Source: Lichenostomus cassidix
Lineage: Eukaryota; Chordata; Aves; Passeriformes; Meliphagidae
Direction of reading: 5' to 3'
Length of the DNA: 64,000 nt
Assembly (NCBI GenBank): GCA_008360975.2
Contig: CM039211.1
Location: 7,439,522-7,503,521, forward strand
Part shown: positions 48,571 to 60,007 of the stretch, piece after piece
Layout of the letters: each line of letters starts with the position of its first letter
Numbering within the stretch: position 1 is the first letter of the stretch
Program-made: the position numbers and the translations under genes
The notes under the pieces: generated by a model
Told to the model about the DNA's origin: nothing
Database searches by the model: none
What the model saw: the letters and a program-made list of their open reading frames with translations, nothing else

Positions 48571-50824
48571 GACACATTGGCTTTTCAGTCCTGCCATTCA
48601 ACATTTTTGAAGTGAAAATAGATGGAAGTGAAAATAGGCATGAGTGAAAATAAATGTGCTTACAACATTTCTACAGAAGTAATTTATGTGTAATACAGAG
48701 ATGAGGTAAATTACTGAAGCAATGATTAGGGCAGTGTATATAGCAAATGTGTAATAGAGGTATATGGAAAATGTGGTCTTTCGTTAGCAGAGAGATAATA
48801 GAATAAAACCTTTTTTAACCACATTTCTTGTTCAGTAGTTCTTTGCTTTCCATTTTTCATTAAGGACAATGAGACAGCTGAAAAGCACCGTGTAATAAAG
48901 ATGCCAAGTCCTAAGGGTAGTAGAGGGAAGCCTTGCAGAATCTGTGGGTTTCACAGTGAAATTGCCATATCAAACATTTTTATTTGGTGCATTTGTTAAG
49001 AGTGTTTGTGAGAACTCACACTAATCAACAAGGTAACAGAATTCCAGTAAAATTTCAAAACTGTTTGGAATGGCATTTTATAAATTATTGTGCAGAAACT
49101 TGGTCATTTCAGCAAGACTTATGGAAAGTGCACTCTTGCAGTACTGACGCCACAGGAGAAAGATCGAATGGATTTGTCAGTGTGTCCTTTGGTATAATAT
49201 CCTGATAAAGCTGCTCTTACTGCCTACTGTACTAACAGGAATATTTTTAGCAGGAGGCCAACACTCCCTATCATTCCCCCTCCTCATCCACCACTGTTCT
49301 GGCCATACATGCAGCACTGTGATGGAGCCCTGGAAATGGAAAAAGCTTGGAGAAATATGTGCTGTTACCCAGTTTTGGCACATAGCCATTTCACCACAGC
49401 ATTATGGATGACAACAGGCTTTGGTAGGAGAATATTAGAGACAATGAAGAATTGAGAATTATGGCCACAGGACGTTCCAAATGAATTATTTTAACACCTT
49501 TTTGCCCCTCAGCTCTAGGCGTAAAATGACCTGGTTTTGTTGTCAAAGTGTCCCTTGAAATAGGCTGGACTCAAGGACAGTTAGGAGTGAGAAGAATATA
49601 TTCAAATCTGGTGGGGGATGTATCAGTTTTTCTAAAGCCCTCAAAAAATAATGTGGAAAATGGTATTTTCCAAGTGCTTGTTGAAACAAGAAAATCAGAT
49701 GCACACCATATGAAACCGAGAGTGAATTCTGTCATCTACATTTAAAAAAAAATTGAATGAAAAAATGCATTAGACGAAGACCACTGGTATGTGCAGCAGT
49801 CTTACAGGCTCTGCATCCTTCTGCAGGCTGCATAATTATTCTGTAGAGTAGCCAGAAATAATTTCAAAAAGTAACATTGCTGCCCATTTTTGTAGGCCTA
49901 ATTTTTGTTTAAAAATGGGAATCAGGGCTGAGTTCTCACTGTTTGCTGCCATATGTAGTGAAAAGTGCTAATAGGTACACACGTCATGGATCAGTGTCCA
50001 GTTATACTATATACTGCTGAAAAGAATATCCTTGACATTTATCAGGACTTGAATATGAAGGCCCAGAGACAGTTGGACTGAGGTGATACTCACCGGAAAA
50101 AAACTTGCTGAACTTTTGGGTTGGCCTGAATGAGGCAACTGCAGACCAAAGGGGCAACACTGTGATTTGTATGATGATTTTTAGACTTGCATTTGCAAGC
50201 AAGACAACTGAGAAATATGGTAACAAGGGAGAACAGAATGGGACTGCAACAGTGCCATGTGAGAAATCTGGAAGGTCAGATAAGATCGCTCTGCAAGAGT
50301 GTCAGAGACTCACAAAGAGGAAACATTGAGACAAAACAAGATTTCAAGGAGATGGCTGGCTTTTCACAAAGATTTCTGATACCTAAATGAAGATAGGTGT
50401 AAGCTTGAGTAGGAGAACCTTGAAAGTGATGCATGCCTTGTGTGTAGGGTCTGCCTTAGCAGTGGAGATGAGAAATTGATTAATCTGATTCTGAAGCACA
50501 CACCTATTTTTGGTCAGATTGATTGCTTTCTATAGTCTTTCTGTGGACCAGGACTTTCCTGACTGGCAAAGGGTTCTGCGCATTCCTGGTTCACAGGCAG
50601 AACTCTACATCAATGATGTCTAAAACACAGAGCCATGAACCCCACTCTTGTTACCTCTTGTGTATGGAAAAAGATTCTTTTATAAAATCAGCTTCTACAG
50701 GAATTTTGCACACTCATTGTAATGCACACTGCAAACAGGGAGAACAGGCAATATATGCCAGATCCATGGGAATGAGCAAGTGGGAATTTGCTCACACTAG
50801 AATACACTTAGTTCTTCACAGTCC

Positions 50825-51362
50825 GGCTGCTCTGCTCAGGTGTGGCCTCACCTCAAGTCCTGGGTGCAGCTTTGGGCACCATGGTATAAGAAAGACATTC
50901 AGCTGTTAGAGCGTCCAAAGGAAGCCACGAGGATGGTGAAAGGCCTCGAGGGGAAACCGTGTGAGGAGTGGCTGAGGACACTTTGTCTGTTCAGCCTGGA
51001 GGAGACTTTGGGGAGACCTCATGGGAATCTGCAACTTCCTCATGAGGGGAAGAGGAGAGGGAGGCACTGATCTTTCCTCTCTTGTGACAAGTGACAGAGC
51101 CCAAGGGAATGGCCTAAAGTTTTGCCAGAGGAGGTTTGGGGTGGTTCTTACCAAAATGTTCTTCACCCTGAGGGTGTCTGGGCACAGGAACAGGCTCCCC
51201 AGGGCAGTGCTCACAGCACCAGCCTGATAGAGTGCAAGAAATGTTTGGACAATGCTCTCAGACATTCTGTGACTCTTGGAGAGGGTCCTGTGCAGAGGCA
51301 GAAGTTGGACTCGATGATCCTGATGTGTCCCTTCCAACTCAGCTGATTCTATGATTCTACGA
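50825..51362 (+). mobile_element. CR1 LINE, longest copy in the window
   Basis: About 540 bp: CTCACCTCAAGTCCTGGGTG, GGGCACCATGGTATAAGAAA, GAGCGTCCAAAGGAAGCCAC, GAGGAGTGGCTGAGGACACT, TTCAGCCTGGAGGAGACTTT, CAGGCTCCCCAGGGCAGTGC, CTCACAGCACCAGCCTGATA, and a tail GATTCTATGATTCTACGA. Frames inside, including 143 codons on the minus strand, are CR1 3' region. No intact reverse transcriptase is present. Confidence 0.97.
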
Positions 51363-54300
51363 ATAAAGAGTAGAGCATCCAGGGATCCAGATTCCCATCT
51401 GTGTTATGTGGAGCTAATCCTTCCATCTGCCATTTCTTGAGTTCAAGCTTTCTCTTGCATCTTCTCTGACAAATCGCTTTTGCTGGGTGAAGACAGAAAG
51501 AACATAGCAGCATGGCTATTTGCATACACGTTTCTCTGTGTATCATACGTGTTGTTAGTTTGTACAAATTAGTGGCTTTATTTCCTAAGGTGCTTAATAA
51601 CAGCTGAATGAGAACTTTCAAGTGTCCAATTGATTTGGAAATAAGTTGCTCATTTGTGTTGCTAAGTATAATTTCAGTCCTTCTATTTTGACGTATTCAC
51701 ACTTTCTTTCAAATGCCACTGAAAGAGAATAGTGTGACTATGTTTAACTGACACAGCTGCTTTCCTTCTGTCCTCAGTACACAAAATAGCCCAATGCCTT
51801 CAAAATGCCCAGAAAAGGGGAGTAGACATCATGCTCATGATTCAGATATTTGGTTTCAGGTGTCAGAGTTCACACTGTTTGGGATTTTACAACAATCCCA
51901 TTGAAATTATGTTAGATCATCCAAGTAGTACTTGCTAGTTCTTGTCTTACAGAAGAATTGGACTTTCATGCATTTGACTGAATTGGCATCTCACCAAGAC
52001 ACCTTTCATGGGTGAAATGGGACCTGAGTTCTCTCAGAGCACTTAACCCGAATTCCTTGCAAACAAACTACTTAGATTTACTTTCTTTCATAATTTACTA
52101 CTTCTGGCACTCCCACAGGCTTGTGAAGTTCAAGCATGCTAGGTTAATCTCAGCCAATTTATTTTTGTCTGGTTCTGCCCTGAGCAAATGCTGACATTAG
52201 ACATAACAATAACACAGTGCTGTGCCTCCAACAGAGGGTAAACACAATCTGTGTAATTCATTTATGAGGAATAATAATGGGAAGTTACCCAGTACCAGTG
52301 AAATCCAGGTCAGGACGACTTCAAGGTCCTGCAGTGCTTCAAGACTTCAGCAGATACTTGTGCACACAGTATTGATAAAGATCTATAATAAAAATTTGCA
52401 TGGTAATACTATTATTTATTTTATGGTACTTCATTGCAGGAGTACACCCATAGAAAATCTTCTTTTCAAATGGCAAGTAAGAACATCAGAATCTTGACTT
52501 TTTTTGTCAAATCTTAAAAATTACTTGGCCTGTGGACTACATATGTTTGGAGCTTTAATATTTAAAAGGAAATAGTTTTAGATAGCAATATTTTTCAGCT
52601 TTCTGATACAGCAACTCTTAAGGGATGCCTCGAAGGAATTAATAAAAGAAAGTTAAGGACAGCAAAGTTATTGTCAATAGTGTTCTGTTTTTAGAAATGC
52701 CACAAATTGAAGAAAGCTTGACAGTTACAAAAAAAACCCACTTGTATATGTATCCTTACCTGGCACAAAAATGATGGAAAATAACAATGCATGAGTTATA
52801 GGTGTCTGTTATAGGCAAACATGAATTTGACCAGTGTGTTGTGTATATTCGGTGGCCAATGAATCTCCAGGCTAAACAAGCACTCATGGACAGTGTATGA
52901 AAATGTATAACACCCTGTCAGACTCGGTGATAATAGGTAGCATTATGATGACAATGAGCCCTTCAGTGCCAGGCTCAGAGAGTTAACTGCAGAAAATCTT
53001 ATTCAATCCTTCCTCGGGCAAAATTCCATTTGCTCAGCAGGAGTTTGTCTGGGTAAAGAGTTTGGGATTTGACAGGCAATATTTATGAGTTATACAGCAA
53101 AACTAGCTGAAATAGCAATCTTTGCAGCCCTTGCTAATGGATTAATAATTTTCTTTTTCAAGCACCTGGAGGATTTTCTTCAATCCCTCCAACTCAATAC
53201 CAGTTTTACAATTATGTTCGCTAATAAATGATGGAGATTTCTTTCATTCTGCCATCTCAACCAGGTGCCTAAATGAGCTCTGCAGGAGAGTTCACACAAG
53301 TTACAACAGGAGCTGGAAGCACAACCACTGCTCTAGGCACAGAACAGCTGCTTACAGATGGTTTGTGGTGAAGAACCACTCCCAAAACCTGAGGAGACTC
53401 TGCATGTCCATGGCAAGGTTATTCCAGGTAGAACATTGTCCCTGTTCTTTCATGTCTCCCTCAAAACGCCCTGCCTGCTTGCCTGCCTCCTCATTAAGGA
53501 TGGGAAGGGGGCACAGACACTTCATCTGCTGTTGGTGGGGCTGAGATGCCTGAATATGGGATCTGTACTAAAAACCTGTTTTAGAAATGATAGACTGAGT
53601 AGGAGATTTTCTCTTGCATCATTGTACACTGCCTACTACAAGGGACAGAAGACAGTTTCCTTCCTAGAATATGCCTCTGTGTTTTCATGAGGTTGTTTTC
53701 CTTATTAAGAGATTTAAGGATATTTTAGTCTAGGAACACTTCCACAGTTTTAATTCCAGTTTGGGGGGAAAAAAAAAAAAAGCTCTTTCTTTACCAGAAA
53801 AATCATGGTGTAATATTTTTAATACCCAACCAGCAAAGTGCTGAGTATTTTCTCCTTTTCTATGGCTACTGTGATACATTACATCTTCTGAAGACATGAT
53901 TTTTTTCTCAATTAAATAATTGCTTTTCTTTGTTCTGTGTATGGACAAACTGAACCATGGTCTCATATGTAGTCTCTGGTCCAGGTATTTCATATTTGGA
54001 AGCGCATAACAACAGTATAGAAGAGAATGCCCAATGCAGTTCATTTTTGTACTGCTTTATTCTGTACAGTTATTGTTCTATAAAATGTCAGCTTTTATTT
54101 GGAACAGCTTATCATCCAGTGCAAGATATATCACTGCCCATGTGGCAATAGGAAGGGTGGTGTAGGCAGGTATCTTTTCCAACATCTGTTTGCTACGGAG
54201 CTTGGTGCTTCTGTCTGGCTTGATGAAGGGACTGGGTGATCTTATCTGACTATTACGAATTGTATCAGCTTCCTAATAAAAGATGTTATCTCTCCTATAA

Positions 54301-55458
54301 AACTTAGCTTTTTTGTAATAAGTATGTACAGGTATATCTTCTACATAATAGATATATCATGTATTATATAATGGATATGCATATGGATGTCTGTTATAAA
54401 ATCGAGTGTAACCTTGTCTTGGCAAGCACTTTATTTTATGGACAATAGCAGGTGTTGTAACAGCAAAAACTTTCTGCATTTTTGTTCCAATCAATGGTGT
54501 TATGGCAGGAACTCATATAATTTTTATGAAACGCAGAAGAACAGGAGATAACCAAGAGTTGTGTCAAAGTTATGGCCACAACAAGGTCCACAAGGAGTCA
54601 GAGAGCACAATATAGAGGTTCACCATCAAGGATGCCACCCCTTGGAGCTGCCTCCCAGGGGGATTCACTCCCATCTGCAATACAAAAGGCTTGTTTTCCA
54701 GATATATACCTGGTAGCAACATATTTTCAAGGCTTTCCCTGCAGTATGTTCTCTGGAGGAAAGGAGTGGAGCAAAACTAAATATTAGTACTGCATGTTCT
54801 GCTGGTAATAATTTTGTGAGGAATCAATACCTTTACAGGTCTGCTTTTCCTCCAACTCCCTGGCAGCCCAGAACATAATTATCATGGTGAAAAGTTACAA
54901 GAAGTCCTGGAACAAGGGACTGCTCCATTTAGTGCATTTTACTGCTTTTATATGTACTCTTTTTTCTTCATACTTTTATCTGGATCTCTTGGGAGAAAAT
55001 GAAGGGGCCTTTGTCTGGACTGTGTGGCTGTTTTACTAAGGGAGTAATTTTTACAGCCCCACACTATGAGTTCATGCTTTCTATCTGAAGGATCCTCGGG
55101 AAATTTCTCGCTTTGATCCTTTTTGAACAATTAACTTTTACTGTGATATTATCTTCATTTGACATTCCCCATCTCTTAAGCATGTCTGGGGAATTAGTGT
55201 GCTAGAGCACAGTGATTGCACCATACATTAATTTGGAAATGTGAGGAGTATCTCAGAGATGAAAGAACAGACACATGATCCCCATACTTAGATTCTGTGC
55301 CTCTGCTTTACTCACAGTGAACAGCTGCAGTGCAATGGCAGTGCAAGCACATGGTATTGCAGCCTTGCATAGCAGCCTCTGAGCTACTGAGCTTTTGGAA
55401 AGAGATTTTTCTTTTTGATCTTCTCTTTGTATCTTTCTCACCTCTGATTCAGAGGTTC
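51363..55458. other. Unique AT-rich non-coding sequence
   Basis: No supported gene or mobile element. The block at about 52.95-53.25 kb has several TAAT motifs and a less repetitive, balanced composition that could be conserved non-coding DNA, which cannot be judged from one sequence. Confidence 0.5.
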
Positions 55459-56041
55459 TGTGCTGGGTTTGGCTGGGGTAGAGTTAGTTTTCCTCCCAGG
55501 GGCAGGTATGGGGCTGTATTTTGGATTTGTTTTGAACACTGGGCTGATAACTCAGAGATGTTTTTGTTATTGCTGACCAGGGATTGAACAGAACCAAGGT
55601 CTTTGCTGCTTTTCATATGGCCGCTCTGGGAAGGTGACTGGGGGAGGCTGGGAAAAGAGACACAGCCACGACCGGTGACCCCCACTAAATAAAGGGACAT
55701 TCCAGACTATAAAATATCATGCTCAGTGTATAAAGTGAGGGGAAGAAAAAGGAAGGGGGAGATGTTTGGAGTAATGGGGTTTGTCCTGCCAAGTCACCAT
55801 TAGTGTGATGGGGCCCTGCTTTCCTGGAGATAGCTGAACACCTGCCCAGCTATGGGAAGCAGGGAATTCATTACTTGTTTTGCTTTGCTCGTATATGTGA
55901 GTTTTGCTTTCCCTGTCAAACTGTCTGTTATTTCAACCCACATGTTTTGTAGCTTTTTGCCTTTCTGATTCACTTTCCTAGCCTGCTTGTGAGGGAGTGC
56001 CTCCATGGGGCTTGGCTGCTGGCTGGGGTTAAACCACACCA
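55459..56041 (+). mobile_element. Solo LTR of an avian ERVL-like element
   Basis: Begins TGTGCTGGGTTTGGCTGGGG, continues TAGAGTTAGTTTTCCTCC, and ends GGCTGGGGTTAAACCACACCA, the start and end that I associate with a common avian ERVL LTR family. It is about 583 bp. A TATAAAA is at 55708-55714 and AATAAA at 55688-55693. No gag, pol or env follows. No clean target duplication is seen at these borders (GGTTC versus AAACA), so one end may be eroded. Confidence 0.88.
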
Positions 56042-57617
56042 AAACAAATCTGAGAGGGGGAAAAAACCCATATGGTTATCACTGTAAATGTGATTTGCAG
56101 CTGTTGTGTTCGTGGACATCTGCACTAGGGCAGGACTCAGCACAGGACTTTTTACCAGCATCTGAATTCCCTGAATGCAATTATTCTTCCTGTAAAGCTG
56201 AATCAAAATTGGTCCCTAAGGCTGTATTCTGTCACACCTAGGATTCTCCTAGAAAAGATCCAATTCCCCTTGGACCTCCCAAGTCCAGCTAATGCTAAAC
56301 AAAGATTTAGCAGTAATGGACAGTCTTGTTGACAATATCAGTAGTGTAATGTAGTGAAAACTGAACACCTGGGAATGAGTTAGCTAAATCAGAGCTGAAG
56401 TTTATTGCTGCCTGGGGAATTGTTTCTGCCTGGGGAATTAGCAGTACTCTGCCTCTCCTTAGGGGATAGCTGGTAGACAGCACATTTCACAATCACTGCA
56501 TTTACCTGTCTTCAAGATATTTAGGCTAGCTATGCCCCCTAGTTCTGTTAAATTTACACCAAGCTGAGACCATCATAGTCCTGTCACTCCATTTTCTTGA
56601 ACACCATGTACGTTTTGATTACCTAGGCTCTATCTGAACCACTGGCTGAAATTATGTGTTCTGACCCATGTTTGCCAACTAACCAAAGCACAAAGTCCCC
56701 TCTACAAATATCTTTATTTGGCCAAGCTGTTGACAGAAAGCTTTGTTCAGAATGCATGGCTTCTGATAAGCCTGGCTTTCTGACCCGGTTTGAGAGAGTG
56801 GAGACTGCTTTTTTCTCAGAAAAACAAGAGGTTAGCCTTTGTACATTTATTATTTCTCACTAGTCTTGTGCTCCTGAAGCTCCATATTTTTCTTATTATC
56901 CAAAGGGGAGAAAACCCCATTTGTTATGGAATTACAAACTAGCATTAAATATAACTATTCTGCAGAAGTTCAGACACTAATTTTTTCTGGGATGTCATTT
57001 AATAGAGGGAAAGAAGGCAAGAAATAGAAGAATTTATGCAAGAATGTAGATATCAGTGACTGTGTGTCACTGTATGATGGAAGATTGGCAAAAATATACT
57101 TCAAATGGTCTCTTCTTCCCTTGATTGTGTTTCCAGTATTACTGAAATGATCCAGAACTCCCTTACAGAAGATCTCATTGTCAGCTTCTTTTACTCAGGG
57201 TTATAAAATTAGCTTCAAGAGGAGAATGTAAGGGATGTCCTTCTGGATGTGAGGAGCTGCTCATACATTCTTTACTGAGATTCATAATTAAAACGGTGTG
57301 ACATACAAAGTAATGAATGATGGAAGGTGAGTAAGAAAGAGCTGGCAATTCTGCAGTGCCTCAGAATTTAAAGCCTGCTGGGATATCCTCTAGCAAGGAT
57401 TCATGATAGCCATGCTGGATTCAAGGCTCTGTTGCTTAAGCTCACATTGTGCTCTGGCAGCAGCCCTGCTGCAATCTGTAACTCTTTGCTGAGAAATTGT
57501 TTTTCACTGAATACTGGATCAGGCACCGCATCAGTATTGCAGATAAGAGCATGTACTGGCAATATATTTTACAGACCACTGTTCCCTTTCTTCTCAAATA
57601 CTTTTTATGGACTGTGA
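56042..57617. other. Unique AT-rich non-coding sequence
   Basis: No gene or mobile element recognised. It contains a 14-bp direct repeat at 56408-56439. Confidence 0.55.
56408..56439 (+). repeat. Short direct repeat, 14 bp twice
   Basis: CTGCCTGGGGAATT at 56408-56421 and 56426-56439, separated by four bases (18-bp period). Confidence 0.95.
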
Positions 57618-57783
57618 CACAAAAAAACCCCCCGAAACAACCAAAACAAAACAAAAATGAGCTACAAAAAACCCCAAAAACCCCCAAACCAACAGCAACA
57701 AAAAACCCCAAAACAAACAAACCAAACCTCCCAAAAAACCCAAACCAAAAAACTAAAACCAAAAACACAACAAAAGCCCAGCC
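57618..57783 (+). repeat. A/C-only low-complexity tract
   Basis: About 165 bases almost solely A and C, with C runs of 3-6 (ACCCCCCG, AACCCCAAAAACCCCC, ACCCCAAAAC, CTCCCAAAAAACCC) spaced by A runs. The minus strand therefore carries a series of G runs. Open frames on both strands (Lys/Pro/Asn rich one way, Phe/Gly/Val rich the other) are composition artefacts. Confidence 0.9.
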
Positions 57784-59502
57784 TCACTAGAATAGTTCAA
57801 GCAAATAATTGGTGTTGCAATCCTTGGTCTGCCTACTGACATGGAGCCTATATGATGCCATGCACATTAACCTTTAGAATTGGGTATCTGACATGGACAA
57901 AAGTCAAATATAGCTTATGGACAACAGTTTTGAAAGTTATATGCCCTCTTGGTACCTTCTACTTGTTATAACAATGAAATAAAGTGATAGACAAAGGGCC
58001 CAGAAGCAGAGAACAACTCTGACAACTTCTTATTTGCAGCAAGAGTTGGCAAAGCACAATGAGATGAATGCCCAGCACAATTGTTGCATATAGACTAGAA
58101 AATTACGAATTTATATCTGCTGAAAGGTAAGTTCAATGGTAAATGGCCATTCATTTGACACCCTTACAAAGAAATAATCTCTCCACCAAAGAGGAGTTTT
58201 GAACAGACTGGTGTAACATAGTTCTCACACTCAGATATGAGAATATCTGTGAGACTTACACTCAGGCTCTGCTAAGGCTGTAGCCTAGGTCTGCCTCATT
58301 GCTCATTTTTAGGACTTTTCATTGCCATCTATCACCAGAACAGATTTTTTTTTTTAAACCATTGCCTGAAATGTGTAGTCAGAAGTCTTCTGACTGGGTG
58401 GAAATCATCTCTGGGGGCTCTTTTAGGCAGCTGTGTATCTCAGTAAAGGTGGGGAGCTCTTCACTTGGGTACATTTCTATGTTGGAAAGGGTCTCAGCAT
58501 ATTCAGAGGTCAAGATCAAGTATGATTATTCCCTAATGAACCAAGAGTTCAAGGAGGGGAGGAGATAAAATGAGGATTTTTTCCCCCAGTGCAGCAGCTG
58601 GCACACATCCGCTGTGGTGTAACACCCCCAAGCAGCGAGACTGAGAGTGCTGTATGAGCTCCCTGTCAGCCACCCCACTCTGCCGAAAGAAAGCAGGAAC
58701 TGGATGCCACAGACAATCTGATCCCCTGCCTGCAAGACTTAGAGGGCAGAATTCTAGTGAGAGAATTAACACTCAGCTAAGGTTTCAGGTGAGCAAAACT
58801 GTTCCAGTAGCAATTTTGGCTGCAAGAATCCCTGCAATTGTTCTTTAGAAAAAGACATGCAGGACCTCATCTCCTCATAGTTCCCCCAGGGTGTGCAGAT
58901 CTGTCTGTGGATTTCCAGGGCTAGCACTTCTTGCTGCAGAGGTGAAAGATGCTGCTGCTTCCAGAGCAGAAAGGCAGGTCTTCAGCACAGCTGCCAACAG
59001 GGCTCTTGCTTACAGTAGTCTAGCTCTTTTTGTCTTTTTGTATTATTCAAGTTACAAATCCAGTTATTTGTTTTGCATGAGCAATTAAGGTGTAAAAACT
59101 TGTCAGCAAACACTGTGGTGTTGTATTCATTCCATCCACTGTGCCCCCCTAACAAAAAGATAAGTGAAGTATGGCATTTGGCCTTTCTGCAAATCAAATA
59201 CACAGAAGCTTTTTGTAGTAGAGAGAGAGCAGACTGGAAGAGAAGGATGCTGCTTGAGCAGCCTTGCATGGAGACCCTCCTTTCCCAGCTCATCTGTTCT
59301 CTGTCTCTGCCTATACTCATGTATTCAGGATTCCCCATGTGTTTAATCTCAGCTTTCACACCGGTGCTTTTCACTAATATTAAGCAACATGCAATCAGAC
59401 CTGAGCACTGGTGAAATGACATTATTAGGGGTGCAGGGTAGTCATGGTGTGCTACAGAACAGCATTTCTATGAGTTATATTTCTCCCCTTCTCCCCTCCC
59501 AC
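57784..59502. other. Unique non-coding sequence
   Basis: No supported gene. Frames of 146 codons (minus) and 113 codons (plus) lie over each other at about 59.0-59.4 kb without recognisable similarity and are treated as chance. Confidence 0.5.
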
Positions 59503-60007
59503 CCTCAATACTGCATCCAGCTCCGGGGTTCCTGGTGCGAGAAAGACACAGACCTGTCAGAGCAGTTGCAGAGGAGGGACAGAGATGATCAGAGATGAAA
59601 CAACCCTGCTATGAACACAGGCTGAGATAGTGGATTGCTCACCTGGACAAGGGAAGGCTCTGGGAAGACATTAATGTGCCCTTTGATTGCATCGAGGAGC
59701 ATATGAGAAAGACAGAAAGAGATGTTGTTCCAAGGTCTCTGCTGACAGGACAACAGGTGATGGTTTTAATCTAAAAGAGGTTGGTTTAGATATAAGTAAG
59801 AAATGCTTTACTGTGAGGTGGGTGAGGCACTGACACAGGTTGCCCAGAGAAGCTGTGAATGCCCCATCCCTGGAAGTGCAAGGCAAGGCTGAACTGGGTG
59901 TTAAACAACCTGGTCTGGTGGAAGGTGACCCTGCCCATGACAGGGGGTTTAGAATAGATGATCTTTAGAGGTCTCTTCCAACACAAACCATTCTGTGACT
60001 CTATGAC
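59503..60007 (+). mobile_element. CR1 LINE, 5'-truncated 3' end
   Basis: Contains CAGCTCCGGGGTTCCTGGTG, AGAGCAGTTGCAGAGGAGGG, GACACAGGTTGCCCAGAGAA, GCCCCATCCCTGGAAGTGCA, CTGGTCTGGTGGAAGGTGAC and the tail AACCATTCTGTGACTCTATGA. Moderately diverged. Confidence 0.95.

Larger units (their letters stand above)
44975..50824. other. Unique non-coding sequence
   Basis: Nearly 5.9 kb without a supported gene or mobile element. It includes the polypurine tract at 45.5 kb, a GC-elevated stretch at about 47.5-48.4 kb with overlapping short frames on both strands, and an AT-only palindromic patch at 48.5 kb. Confidence 0.5.

Noticed and set aside
50906..51337. 143-codon minus-strand frame
   Set aside because: It is antisense to a CR1 3' end. 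CR1 reverse transcriptase is not encoded in this part or on this strand.
57442..57790. Phe/Gly-rich (minus) and Lys/Pro/Asn-rich (plus) frames
   Set aside because: They are translations of the A/C-only tract and its flanks, not genes.
58982..59422. 146-codon minus-strand frame
   Set aside because: Overlaps a 113-codon frame on the opposite strand, with no domain, no splice signals and no recognisable family.
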